From Bacteroides sp. CAG:1060_57_27 (GTDB lineage Bacteria > Bacteroidota > Bacteroidia > Bacteroidales > UBA932), in the NCBI GenBank assembly GCA_001915575.1, contig MNQT01000020.1:1-42130 (forward strand): a stretch of DNA of 42,130 nucleotides. Reading direction: 5' to 3'. The notes under the pieces were generated by a model. The model was not told where the DNA came from and made no database searches. It saw nothing but the letters and a program-made list of their open reading frames with translations. The first letter of the stretch is position 1. The number at the start of each line of letters is the position of its first letter. Of this stretch, positions 8,558 to 15,652 are shown one piece after another. The position numbers and the translations under genes were made by a program.

Positions 8558-9489
8558 TCTGACATGTTTTTGATATACGGAAGTTCGGGCAACTCGCCGA
8601 AGCCGTAGAACCCCTTGGCGTTCAGGCCGAGGAACAGTTCCTTCTCGCGTCCGGACAGTTCCTCCGACTTGAGCACGAAATCATACGACATGCGGTAGGT
8701 TATGGCGGTGATCGTCCTGGGATAGTCCGAGCCCCACATGAGCTTTTCGATTCCCACGAGGTCGGCGGCCTCCCTTATCGCCCTCACGGCACCCCGGAAC
8801 GGATAGAACTCTCCGTTGAAGAGCCAGGTGATGCCCCCGGACTCTATCATCACGTTCCTATGGCGCGCAAGCCTGATCTGGCTCTTCCAGCCCTCGGTCG
8901 TCACCATTCCGAAATGTCCTATCGCGACCTTGAGTCCCGGACACTCGGCTATGACTTCTTCCATTTCCCCAACCTGAGTGTCGCCGTCGGCGAGGTCTAT
9001 GGAAAGTATGACGCCGCTGCGCTCCATGAGGCGGAACATCCTCATCATCTCGTCGGAATTGAGATACACCCGCCTGTCTTTCATCAGGAGCCTCTGCGCC
9101 GGTATCTTGATGCCCTTGAAGCCCTGTGCGACCAGCCTTTCGGCCTGGGGGTAAAAACCGTCCCTGCGGAACTCGCACATGCCGCAGACGAAGAACCTGT
9201 CGGGGTATTTCCTCTTCACCTCCATGAGGTAGTCGTTCTGGATGCCGTCTATGAACTCCTGCGTCACCACGGCCGCCCCCACCTGCGCATAGTCCATGTT
9301 GGAGAGGAACACCTCGGCGCTGTTGCGCCCGTCGGTCATGAACGGGGGCAGCATCTGGCGGACTTCCCCCATGAAAAGAGAGCGTCCGTTCTCCAGGGTG
9401 CGTATCGGCATCCCGTCGACCTCGGTGTCCTGGCGCAGCCACAGGTGCGAGTGCGCGTCTATAATCGTCATTCCCATACCGCGCGGCAT
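8554..9489 (-). CDS. amidohydrolase-family sugar lactonase, probable L-galactono-1,5-lactonase
   Basis: A TIM-barrel amidohydrolase-2 family protein of up to 311 residues. The N-terminus IIDAHSHLW carries the D-x-H-x-H-type metal site, followed by FKGIKIPAQ, VAIGHFG and the late GSDYPRT motif with the conserved Asp. The family includes L-fuconolactonase and L-galactono-lactonase. It would hydrolyse the lactone formed by the preceding L-galactose dehydrogenase to L-galactonate. The upstream gene's stop overlaps the first ATG by one base (TGATG at 9487-9491). Two further ATGs, at codons 5 and 7, are plausible starts because conserved sequence begins only at MTIIDAHSH. Confidence 0.8.
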   Translation of the reverse strand: MPRGMGMTIIDAHSHLWLRQDTEVDGMPIRTLENGRSLFMGEVRQMLPPFMTDGRNSAEVFLSNMDYAQVGAAVVTQEFIDGIQNDYLMEVKRKYPDRFFVCGMCEFRRDGFYPQAERLVAQGFKGIKIPAQRLLMKDRRVYLNSDEMMRMFRLMERSGVILSIDLADGDTQVGEMEEVIAECPGLKVAIGHFGMVTTEGWKSQIRLARHRNVMIESGGITWLFNGEFYPFRGAVRAIREAADLVGIEKLMWGSDYPRTITAITYRMSYDFVLKSEELSGREKELFLGLNAKGFYGFGELPELPYIKNMSE

Positions 9490-10421
9490 CAGGTGTTGGC
9501 CCAGCTGACCCTCTGCTGGTCGCCGATGATCTCCCTTACCCTGGCCACGAGCTCCCAGTCTATGGGTTCTTCGACATAGCGTATGTTCTTCAGCACGGAG
9601 TCCGGGTTTGCCGAGCTGAAAAGGGTCGTCTGGATCCTGGGATTGCTCACGGCGAACTGGATTGCAAGCTTCTCAATCGGGTAGCCCTGCCGTGCGCAGT
9701 ATTCGGCCGCCTTCCGGCAAGCCTCCTGCAGCGGAGCGGGCGCGGGATGCCAGTCGGGGGCTCCCCTGCCCGTGAGAAGTCCCATGGAGAAGGGGGAGGC
9801 GTTGATTATGCCTGTTCCCCGCTCCTCGAAGAAGTCGAGGAAGTCCGCAAGCTTGTCGTCGTTGAGCGTATAGTGGCAGAAGTTGAGCACCGACTCCACA
9901 GTGCCGGGCTCAGAGTTCTCAATCACCCATTTCAGGTTCTCGAGCTGCAGGTCGGTGATCCCCACATGTCCGACCACGCCCTTCTCCCTGAGCTCCACCA
10001 GGGCGGGCAAGGTCTCGCCTACCACCTGGTGCAGGTCCGCGAACTCTATGTCGTGGACATTGATGAGGTCGATGTAGTCGACATTCAGCCTTTCCATGCT
10101 CTCGTATACGCTCTCGGTCGCCCGCCTGGCGGAATAGTCCCAGGTGTTCACTCCGTCCTTCCCGTAACGGCCCACCTTGGTAGACAGCACGAAAGAGTCC
10201 CTCGGGAGCTCCCTCAGGGCCTTGCCGAGCACGGTCTCGGCCTTGTAGTGGCCGTAATAGGGAGATACGTCTATGAAGTTCAGTCCGTTTTCAACCGCGG
10301 TGAACACAGCCCTGAGAGCCTCGTCCTCCCTTACGGAACGGAAGACACCCCCGAGCGAGGACGCGCCGAAACTCAGGACGGGCACTTTCAGTCCCGTCTT
10401 TCCTAAATGGTTATATTTCAT
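9489..10421 (-). CDS. aldo/keto reductase, L-galactose 1-dehydrogenase
   Basis: A 310-residue aldo/keto reductase. Its N-terminus GKTGLKVPVLSFGASSLGGV, the FIDVSPYYG catalytic Tyr/Asp region, LSTKVGRYG (catalytic Lys), the INVHDIEF histidine region and INASPFSMGLLTGRGAPDWH all closely resemble plant L-galactose dehydrogenase, more than general reductases. The reaction is NAD-dependent oxidation of L-galactose to its lactone. It is the first gene of a six-gene - strand operon, preceded by a -7-like element, and is coupled to the lactonase gene. No sugar-responsive regulator gene is adjacent. Confidence 0.87.
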   Translation of the reverse strand: MKYNHLGKTGLKVPVLSFGASSLGGVFRSVREDEALRAVFTAVENGLNFIDVSPYYGHYKAETVLGKALRELPRDSFVLSTKVGRYGKDGVNTWDYSARRATESVYESMERLNVDYIDLINVHDIEFADLHQVVGETLPALVELREKGVVGHVGITDLQLENLKWVIENSEPGTVESVLNFCHYTLNDDKLADFLDFFEERGTGIINASPFSMGLLTGRGAPDWHPAPAPLQEACRKAAEYCARQGYPIEKLAIQFAVSNPRIQTTLFSSANPDSVLKNIRYVEEPIDWELVARVREIIGDQQRVSWANT

Positions 10422-10580
10422 GCGTTAAAGTTTTAATGTCATCATACATGCCGGCGCCGGGACGCAGCCCGGTGCACACATTCACAAATTTAAGGATTTT
10501 CTGTCTAAAAATAAAATCCTATCTTTGTCGAATCGCGCTTTCCCGCAAAGCGCGCGATTCGCAACATATTTATTCGGATT
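10422..10580. promoter_or_regulatory. divergent promoter region, L-galactose operon / Hdr-like operon
   Basis: Both operons start from this 159-bp space. On the - strand, TAAATTTG (10492 to 10485) fits the Bacteroidetes -7 consensus and would serve the L-galactose operon. On the + strand, TATCTTTG (10520-10527) fits the same consensus and would serve the Hdr-like operon. The two -7 boxes are only 27 bp apart, so their -33 regions overlap and the promoters may interfere. The - strand leader contains a small GC hairpin (CCGGG 10457-10461 with CCCGG 10468-10472). Transcription start points are not known. Confidence 0.6.
10530..10560 (+). promoter_or_regulatory. 5'-leader hairpin of the Hdr-like operon
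   Basis: GAATCGCGCTTT (10530-10541) is complementary to 10547-10560 around a 5-nt loop, with a 2-nt bulge in the right arm. It begins 3 nt after the putative -7 box, so it would be at the very 5' end of the transcript or overlap the start point. It could stabilise the mRNA or, as DNA, act as a dyad operator. It is not followed by a U-run and is unlikely to be a terminator. Confidence 0.5.
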
Positions 10581-11282
10581 ATGGGTAGACTCTACGACGA
10601 ACTTATAAAGGACTACAGGGTACGCGAAGGCCTGAAGACCTGCATCAACTGCGGTACTTGCACGGCAATCTGCCCCGCAGCCGAATTCTACCGCTACGAC
10701 CCCCGCAAGATAGTCGATACGGTCCAGAGCAAGGACGAGGACGAGATAGAGAAGCTCCTCAAGTCGGACACTATATGGTACTGCGGAGAGTGCATGTCCT
10801 GCGTGACGCGCTGCCCCCGCAAAAACGGCCCCGGCCTCGTCATCATGGCCCTGAGGAACCTCTCGGCACGGCTCGGATACTTCACCTGCTCCGAGAAGGG
10901 GCGCCAGCTGCTGCCCCTGACGCGCATGCTCACGGGCAACATCCTCAAGTACGGCTACTGCATATATCCCGACACCTTCAGGTGGGAAGACCATGTGGAG
11001 TCGGGTCCCGTATGGAAATGGCACACCGAGCACCTCTGCGACAGCCTCGAGCGCCTCGGGGCCAACTACAAGGGTGAGGGGCCGGGAGTGCTCAGGAAAA
11101 TCCCGCAGGAATCCCTCGACGAACTCAAGAGCATCTTCGACGTCACCGGCGGCACTGAAAGGATAGAGACCGTGGAGAAATATTCCCGGAAGAAGGCGGA
11201 GGAGATGGGGCTCGGAATGGACGAATACCTAAGGATGACCTTCGAGCAGGCCTCCCCCGGACACCTCAACGACGAACAATAG
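10581..11282 (+). CDS. HdrC-like 4Fe-4S protein
   Basis: A 233-residue protein with two complete ferredoxin motifs C-x2-C-x2-C-x3-C, at Cys21/24/27/31 and Cys68/71/74/78. That is the arrangement of heterodisulfide reductase subunit C, which relays electrons between the flavin subunit HdrA and the catalytic subunit HdrB. The family is usually shorter (roughly 180-200 residues); here an extra C-terminal acidic/helical tail follows about residue 170. There is no membrane segment, so it is cytoplasmic. It is the first gene of the operon and lies 22 nt before the HdrB-like gene. The physiological disulfide in a Bacteroidales host is unknown, since coenzymes M and B are not expected there. Confidence 0.85.
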   Translation: MGRLYDELIKDYRVREGLKTCINCGTCTAICPAAEFYRYDPRKIVDTVQSKDEDEIEKLLKSDTIWYCGECMSCVTRCPRKNGPGLVIMALRNLSARLGYFTCSEKGRQLLPLTRMLTGNILKYGYCIYPDTFRWEDHVESGPVWKWHTEHLCDSLERLGANYKGEGPGVLRKIPQESLDELKSIFDVTGGTERIETVEKYSRKKAEEMGLGMDEYLRMTFEQASPGHLNDEQ

Positions 11283-11304
11283 CTACACGTAACACACCTC
11301 AGAC

Positions 11305-12375
11305 ATGATATATCAGGGCAAGCAGAAAATCTGGGCCGACTACCAGAAGGAGATACCGGACGACCACTGGTTCTATGTGAGGAGCTGCATCAGGCAGAAC
11401 TTCTTCCCGGGATCCGAGAGGATGTTCCTCGAGATATGCCGCGGCGTGCTGGGCAGGGATTTCTACGAGACGGCGGCACATACCACCTGCGGAGGCATCG
11501 CGTACCACTGCGACACCATCCCCCAGGAGACCGTCATGACCATAGTGGCCAGGCAGTTCTCGCTGATGACGGAGGCCGGCTACGAGAACTATGTGGCGTC
11601 GTGCATCACCTCGTTCGGCAACTACATAGAGATACTCGAGACCTGGAACGAGTTCCCGGAACTCGAGGCGAGGATACGCGAGCTGCTCTGGAAGGCCTGC
11701 CGCAGGGAGTTCAATAAGCCGAAATATGTCGCGCACGCGAGCGACATCATCTACAAGTACCGCAACCTCATCGCCGAGAAGGCCCGCTACAGGCTCGTCA
11801 ACAGGAAGACCGGCGAGCCGCTCAAGGTGGTCGAGCACATCGGCTGCCACTATTCCAAGATGTTCCCCTCTAAGGGCGTCGGCGGCGCCGAGTACCCCTA
11901 TGTGCTGTGCGGCATGGTGGAGGCATGGGGAGGAAGCGTGGTGGACTATCCCGAACGCCGCCACTGCTGCGGCTACGGCTTCAGACAGTATCATGTCAAG
12001 GCCAACAGGGGCTACTCCCTATCCAACACCTACAAGAAGTTCGAGTCTATGGAACCCTACCACCCCGACATGATAATCACCAACTGCCCCGGATGTCCGT
12101 ACTTCCTCGACAGGTGGCAGTATGTGATAGCCGAAACCGAGGGCAAGACCTACGGCGAGGACGGCTACGGCATCCCCGTCTTCACCTACGAGGAGGTGGC
12201 CGGGCTGCTCCTCGGCTACGACCCCTGGGACCTCGGGCTCCAGCTTCACCAGGTGGCAGTCGAGCCGCTGCTCGACAAGATAGGCATAAGCTACAATCCC
12301 GAAGACAAGTACAAGGGCGTAGACAAGAAGGACATTCTGAAGCCGGAACTGCCCGGCGTCCTCAGATGCTGCTGA
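11305..12375 (+). CDS. HdrB-like catalytic subunit (CCG domains)
   Basis: A 356-residue protein of the HdrB family, which carries two CCG domains that each bind a non-cubane iron-sulfur cluster. The C-terminal CCG domain is complete: Cys181, the Cys221-Cys222 pair (HCCGYG) and Cys261/Cys264 (NCPGC). The N-terminal one is depleted: Cys28 is present, the pair is reduced to a single Cys62 (TTCGG), and the C-x2-C to Cys100 alone (ASCITSFGNY). So one of the two expected clusters is probably changed or absent. HdrB is the site of disulfide reduction in methanogens. The C-terminus ends in a further Cys-Cys pair. It is 19 nt from the HdrA-like gene. Confidence 0.85.
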   Translation: MIYQGKQKIWADYQKEIPDDHWFYVRSCIRQNFFPGSERMFLEICRGVLGRDFYETAAHTTCGGIAYHCDTIPQETVMTIVARQFSLMTEAGYENYVASCITSFGNYIEILETWNEFPELEARIRELLWKACRREFNKPKYVAHASDIIYKYRNLIAEKARYRLVNRKTGEPLKVVEHIGCHYSKMFPSKGVGGAEYPYVLCGMVEAWGGSVVDYPERRHCCGYGFRQYHVKANRGYSLSNTYKKFESMEPYHPDMIITNCPGCPYFLDRWQYVIAETEGKTYGEDGYGIPVFTYEEVAGLLLGYDPWDLGLQLHQVAVEPLLDKIGISYNPEDKYKGVDKKDILKPELPGVLRCC

Positions 12376-12394
12376 GCCCTGCGACACCGACAGT

Positions 12395-13411
12395 ATGAGA
12401 TACAACATAGTCATAGTAGGCGGCGGAATCGCCGGGCTCGAGGCGGCAAGGCGGCTTCTGAGACTCGGCTACTGCCCCATAATAGTCGAGAGGCAGGACC
12501 GCCTCGGCGGACATGTCGCCACATGGCACTGCCTGTTCCCGGACATGAGCCCCGCACAGGAGACCGTCTCCCGCCTCATCGAAGAGTCCTCATCGGCAAA
12601 CATCTTCCTCGGCACCGAGATATCGTTCATGAACAGGATGCGTGACGGCTACAACATAATGCTCTCCAACGGCGTGTCCGTCATGGCCAAGGCCGTGCTC
12701 TTCACCACGGGATTCAGTCTCTTCGACGCCGCGAAGAAGGAGGAATACGGCTACGGGGTCTACGACAGGGTGATAACCAACGCCGACCTCGAGCACTGGT
12801 TCCGCGACGGCCACGACGCGCGCATCGACAGTTCCGAGCTCAAGGCCCTGGGCTTCGTGCACTGCGTGGGCTCCCGTGACGAGAAGGCCCGGAACACCCA
12901 GTGCTCCAAGGTATGCTGCATCACCGCCGTCAAGCAGGCCATAGAGATGAAGAAAAGGTTCCCCGATGCGGCGGTATACTGCTTCTACATGGACCTGAGG
13001 ATGTTCGGCAAGAAGTACGAGGACTTCTACATCTCGGCCCAGAGGGACTACGGCATACGCTTCATCAGGGGCAGGGTCTCCGAGGTGGGCGAGGCTATCG
13101 ACGGCAGGGTCGTAGTCAAGGCCGAAGACACTCTTGCTGGCAGGCCGGTAAAAGTCACCCTCGACCTGCTGGTGCTTATGGCGGGCATGGTATGCGGAAG
13201 CGACACCGACAGGCTGGCCTCCATGCTGCGCCTCCCCGTAGGCGCGGACGGCTTCCTCAAGAGCAGGGACAACATAGGCGGCATAGTCCAGTCTCCACTT
13301 GAGGGAATCTTCTACGCCGGAGCCTGCACTGGTCCCAAGACCATACCCGAGACCCTCGCCGAGGCCGATTCGGCCGCCCTCGAGATTGACGCTTTCCTGA
13401 ACAGGACATAA
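12395..13411 (+). CDS. minimal HdrA/QmoA-like FAD protein
   Basis: A 338-residue flavoprotein with an N-terminal FAD-binding GGGIAG (residues 9-14), LGGH (37-40) and the HdrA-type cysteine motif HCVGSRD...CSKVCC (Cys157, Cys170, Cys174/175). A second FAD-contact region with GMVCGSDTDRLA and the late IFYAGACTGPKTIPETLAEA close the fold. Methanogen HdrA is about twice as long because it adds N- and C-terminal 4Fe-4S ferredoxin domains. These are absent, so this resembles the compact QmoA type of sulfate reducers. It should pass electrons to the HdrC-like neighbours; classical flavin bifurcation is uncertain without the ferredoxin domains. Confidence 0.85.
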   Translation: MRYNIVIVGGGIAGLEAARRLLRLGYCPIIVERQDRLGGHVATWHCLFPDMSPAQETVSRLIEESSSANIFLGTEISFMNRMRDGYNIMLSNGVSVMAKAVLFTTGFSLFDAAKKEEYGYGVYDRVITNADLEHWFRDGHDARIDSSELKALGFVHCVGSRDEKARNTQCSKVCCITAVKQAIEMKKRFPDAAVYCFYMDLRMFGKKYEDFYISAQRDYGIRFIRGRVSEVGEAIDGRVVVKAEDTLAGRPVKVTLDLLVLMAGMVCGSDTDRLASMLRLPVGADGFLKSRDNIGGIVQSPLEGIFYAGACTGPKTIPETLAEADSAALEIDAFLNRT

Positions 13412-13423
13412 CGCGCGCAGCCC

Positions 13424-13759
13424 ATGGGAAACAACATATTCGGATTCGGCATCTCACCGAGCTCTACGGTGAACATGGACAAGGTGGACTTCACCCTGTT
13501 CGATGCCCTGCACGAGCTCGAACCCGACGCATGGAAATGCATGTCGTGCGGTTCATGCAGCGCCACCTGCCCGGCGGGTGCGTTCAGCGGCATGAGCCTG
13601 AGGAAGGTGCTGCACTGCCTCCAGAGGGGCCGCGAGAAAGAGGCCGTGAAGATGCTCAGGTGCTGCATGCTATGCGGGAAGTGCAGCATGGTCTGTCCTC
13701 GCGGAATCAACACGAGGCACCTGATACTGTCGATATGCAAACTATACAAGGAAGACTGA
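13424..13759 (+). CDS. second HdrC-like small dicluster ferredoxin
   Basis: A 111-residue protein with two C-x2-C-x2-C-x3-C motifs, at Cys39/42/45/49 and Cys81/84/87/91. It is about half the size of the first HdrC-like protein and lacks its tail. It lies 12 nt after the HdrA-like gene and 1 nt before the membrane fusion gene, so it is likely the electron relay between the flavoprotein and the membrane subunit, as in the HdrC-like part of QmoC. The product is soluble, without hydrophobic segments. Confidence 0.82.
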   Translation: MGNNIFGFGISPSSTVNMDKVDFTLFDALHELEPDAWKCMSCGSCSATCPAGAFSGMSLRKVLHCLQRGREKEAVKMLRCCMLCGKCSMVCPRGINTRHLILSICKLYKED

Positions 13760-13760
13760 G

Positions 13761-15587
13761 GTGAGAGAGAGATTCGCATCGGGATACAACGACTTCGTGC
13801 TGCCTTTCCTGATAGGAATGGCCTTCGTCATCACATACTGCCTCGTGGCGCTGGTGAGGATACTGCTCCAACTCTCCCCCGAGGACAGGAAGCGCTTCTT
13901 CATATCGCTCGTCACTCCCAAGACCATGCTGAAGAATGTCAGGGACATCTTCTGCGACTGCCTGCTGCATGTCAAGATATGGAAGCGCAACAAGCTGCTC
14001 GGCTACATGCACTCGAGCATCGCGTTCGGCTGGTTCATGCTGATAGTTATCGGACATATCGAGGTGCTGCTTTACACCCCGCACCGGGCCAAGCTGCTAT
14101 ACTACCCGATATTCTTCAGGTACTTCGTGGCGGAGGACGAGCATACTATGGAGGGTGCGGTGCTGTTCTTCCTCATGGACTTCTTCCTTCTGGTGGTGCT
14201 CAGCGGCATAGCGCTCGCGATAATAAAGAGGATACGCTCACGCCTGTTCGGCATGAGGAGGACGACCAGGCCGAGCCTGCTCGACATGATAGGCCTCTAC
14301 TCGCTGTGGGCCATATTCCCCCTGAGGCTCCTCGCCGAGGGCTTCACGGCCGACATCAGCGGAGGCTCCTTCCTCACCAAGTCACTCAACCATCTGTTCA
14401 CTGCATTCCTCAGCGATCACGCCAACATCCTGCCCTCGTGGTGGGCCTATTCCTGCGCCCTCGGAATCTTCTTCGTAGTGCTGCCCTTCACGCGCTACAT
14501 GCACATCCCCTCAGAGATACTCCTGATCCCGATGCGCAACGCGGGTCTCAAGATACGCAACGCGCGCAAGGGCCTCGCCAAAGCCCAGGTATATTCCTGC
14601 CCTGGCTGCGGACTCTGCATCGACGCCTGCCCGATGAGCGTGCAGAAGGCCAACACCAAAGACACAACCGTCTACCTGAACAGGCAGATACGCCGCGGCA
14701 ACGAGAGGCGCATAGAGGAGATAAGCGACAAGTGCCTGCTCTGCGGCAAATGTACCGCCGTCTGTCCCGTGGGTGTCGAGGGCGACAGGCTGCGCATAGC
14801 CCAGAGGTCCGTGCGCCGCTACGGCATCAGCCCCGACTATTCCTCCATAGACACCGCTCCGCTGACTGTGGACAGCCGCGGGAAGGTGCTCTACTACGCA
14901 GGCTGCATGACAGCTCTCACGCCGTCCATAAGGAAATCCATGGAATCCCTGCTCCGCAAAGCCGGGGTCGAGTACGAGTTCATGGACAGGGACGGAGGCA
15001 TATGCTGCGGAAGGCCCATGTGGATGGCCGGACGCATCAAGGAGGCCATGCAGATGATGCTGAAGAACACGGAGATCATACGCAGCTCCGGCGCCGGCAC
15101 CCTGCTGCTGTCCTGCCCGATCTGCTACCGCATATTCAGGGAAAAGTACAAGCTCGACGGAATCAGGATAGTCCACCATACCGAGTTCATAGATGGCCTG
15201 ATATCTCAGGGACGGCTGGATGTTGCCGACGAGGGGCGCCGCTTCGTGTACCACGACCCCTGCGAGCTCGGAAGGGGCTGCGGGATATACGGGCAGCCGC
15301 GCAGCGTCCTCAGCCGCATAGGGACCCTCGTCGAGGCCGAGAAGAACCGCAAGGAGAGCATCTGCTGCGGCGGCAGCGTGGGCAGCCTGTCACTCGGCTT
15401 CGACAAGCGCCGCGTGATGACAGAGAATGCCCTCGCAAACCTTACCGCGGCATCGCCCGACGTCATCGTCACCGCCTGCCCGCTGTGCCTCGGCACCTTC
15501 GGCCGCTACGCCGACAGGAAGGTGGAGGACATAGCCGAGACAGTCGACCGCAACGCATCGCCCGGCCCGGATGCAGCCGGGCGATAA
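13761..15587 (+). CDS. membrane-anchored HdrDE/DsrMK-like fusion, Fe-S oxidoreductase
   Basis: A 608-residue fusion starting at GTG 13761, directly after the previous stop. Residues 1 to about 250 hold several transmembrane helices with conserved-looking histidines (YMHSS, VIGHIE), like the heme-b NarI/DsrM-type quinol module. Then come two ferredoxin motifs (SCPGCGLCIDACP, KCLLCGKCTAVCP) and two complete CCG domains: GCMTAL...GICCGRP...SCPICY and DPCELG...SICCGGS...ACPLCL. This corresponds to HdrE-HdrD or DsrM-DsrK in one chain. It likely links the menaquinone pool to the soluble Hdr-like subunits. The direction of electron flow cannot be told from sequence. Confidence 0.85.
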   Translation: MRERFASGYNDFVLPFLIGMAFVITYCLVALVRILLQLSPEDRKRFFISLVTPKTMLKNVRDIFCDCLLHVKIWKRNKLLGYMHSSIAFGWFMLIVIGHIEVLLYTPHRAKLLYYPIFFRYFVAEDEHTMEGAVLFFLMDFFLLVVLSGIALAIIKRIRSRLFGMRRTTRPSLLDMIGLYSLWAIFPLRLLAEGFTADISGGSFLTKSLNHLFTAFLSDHANILPSWWAYSCALGIFFVVLPFTRYMHIPSEILLIPMRNAGLKIRNARKGLAKAQVYSCPGCGLCIDACPMSVQKANTKDTTVYLNRQIRRGNERRIEEISDKCLLCGKCTAVCPVGVEGDRLRIAQRSVRRYGISPDYSSIDTAPLTVDSRGKVLYYAGCMTALTPSIRKSMESLLRKAGVEYEFMDRDGGICCGRPMWMAGRIKEAMQMMLKNTEIIRSSGAGTLLLSCPICYRIFREKYKLDGIRIVHHTEFIDGLISQGRLDVADEGRRFVYHDPCELGRGCGIYGQPRSVLSRIGTLVEAEKNRKESICCGGSVGSLSLGFDKRRVMTENALANLTAASPDVIVTACPLCLGTFGRYADRKVEDIAETVDRNASPGPDAAGR

Positions 15588-15595
15588 TATGACAA

Positions 15596-15624
15596 CCGCC
15601 TGCGACGCATGACGCCGCAGGCGG
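15596..15624. terminator. GC-rich hairpin between convergent operon ends
   Basis: CCGCCTGCG (15596-15604) pairs with CGCAGGCGG (15616-15624) around an 11-nt loop, between the convergent ends of the Hdr-like operon and the GH43 gene. There is no clear U-run on either strand, so it may be a weak or Rho-assisted terminator or a 3'-end stabilising stem. Confidence 0.45.
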
Positions 15625-15652
15625 AAGAAACTGCCGGATTCCCACCGGAACC

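Noticed and set aside
10581..15587. Methanogen-type energy conservation with coenzymes M and B
   Set aside because: No methanogenesis gene is present and the host looks like Bacteroidales; only the protein families are shared.
15596..15624. Strong intrinsic terminator
   Set aside because: The stem is good but no U-run follows on either strand; kept only as a hairpin with low confidence.
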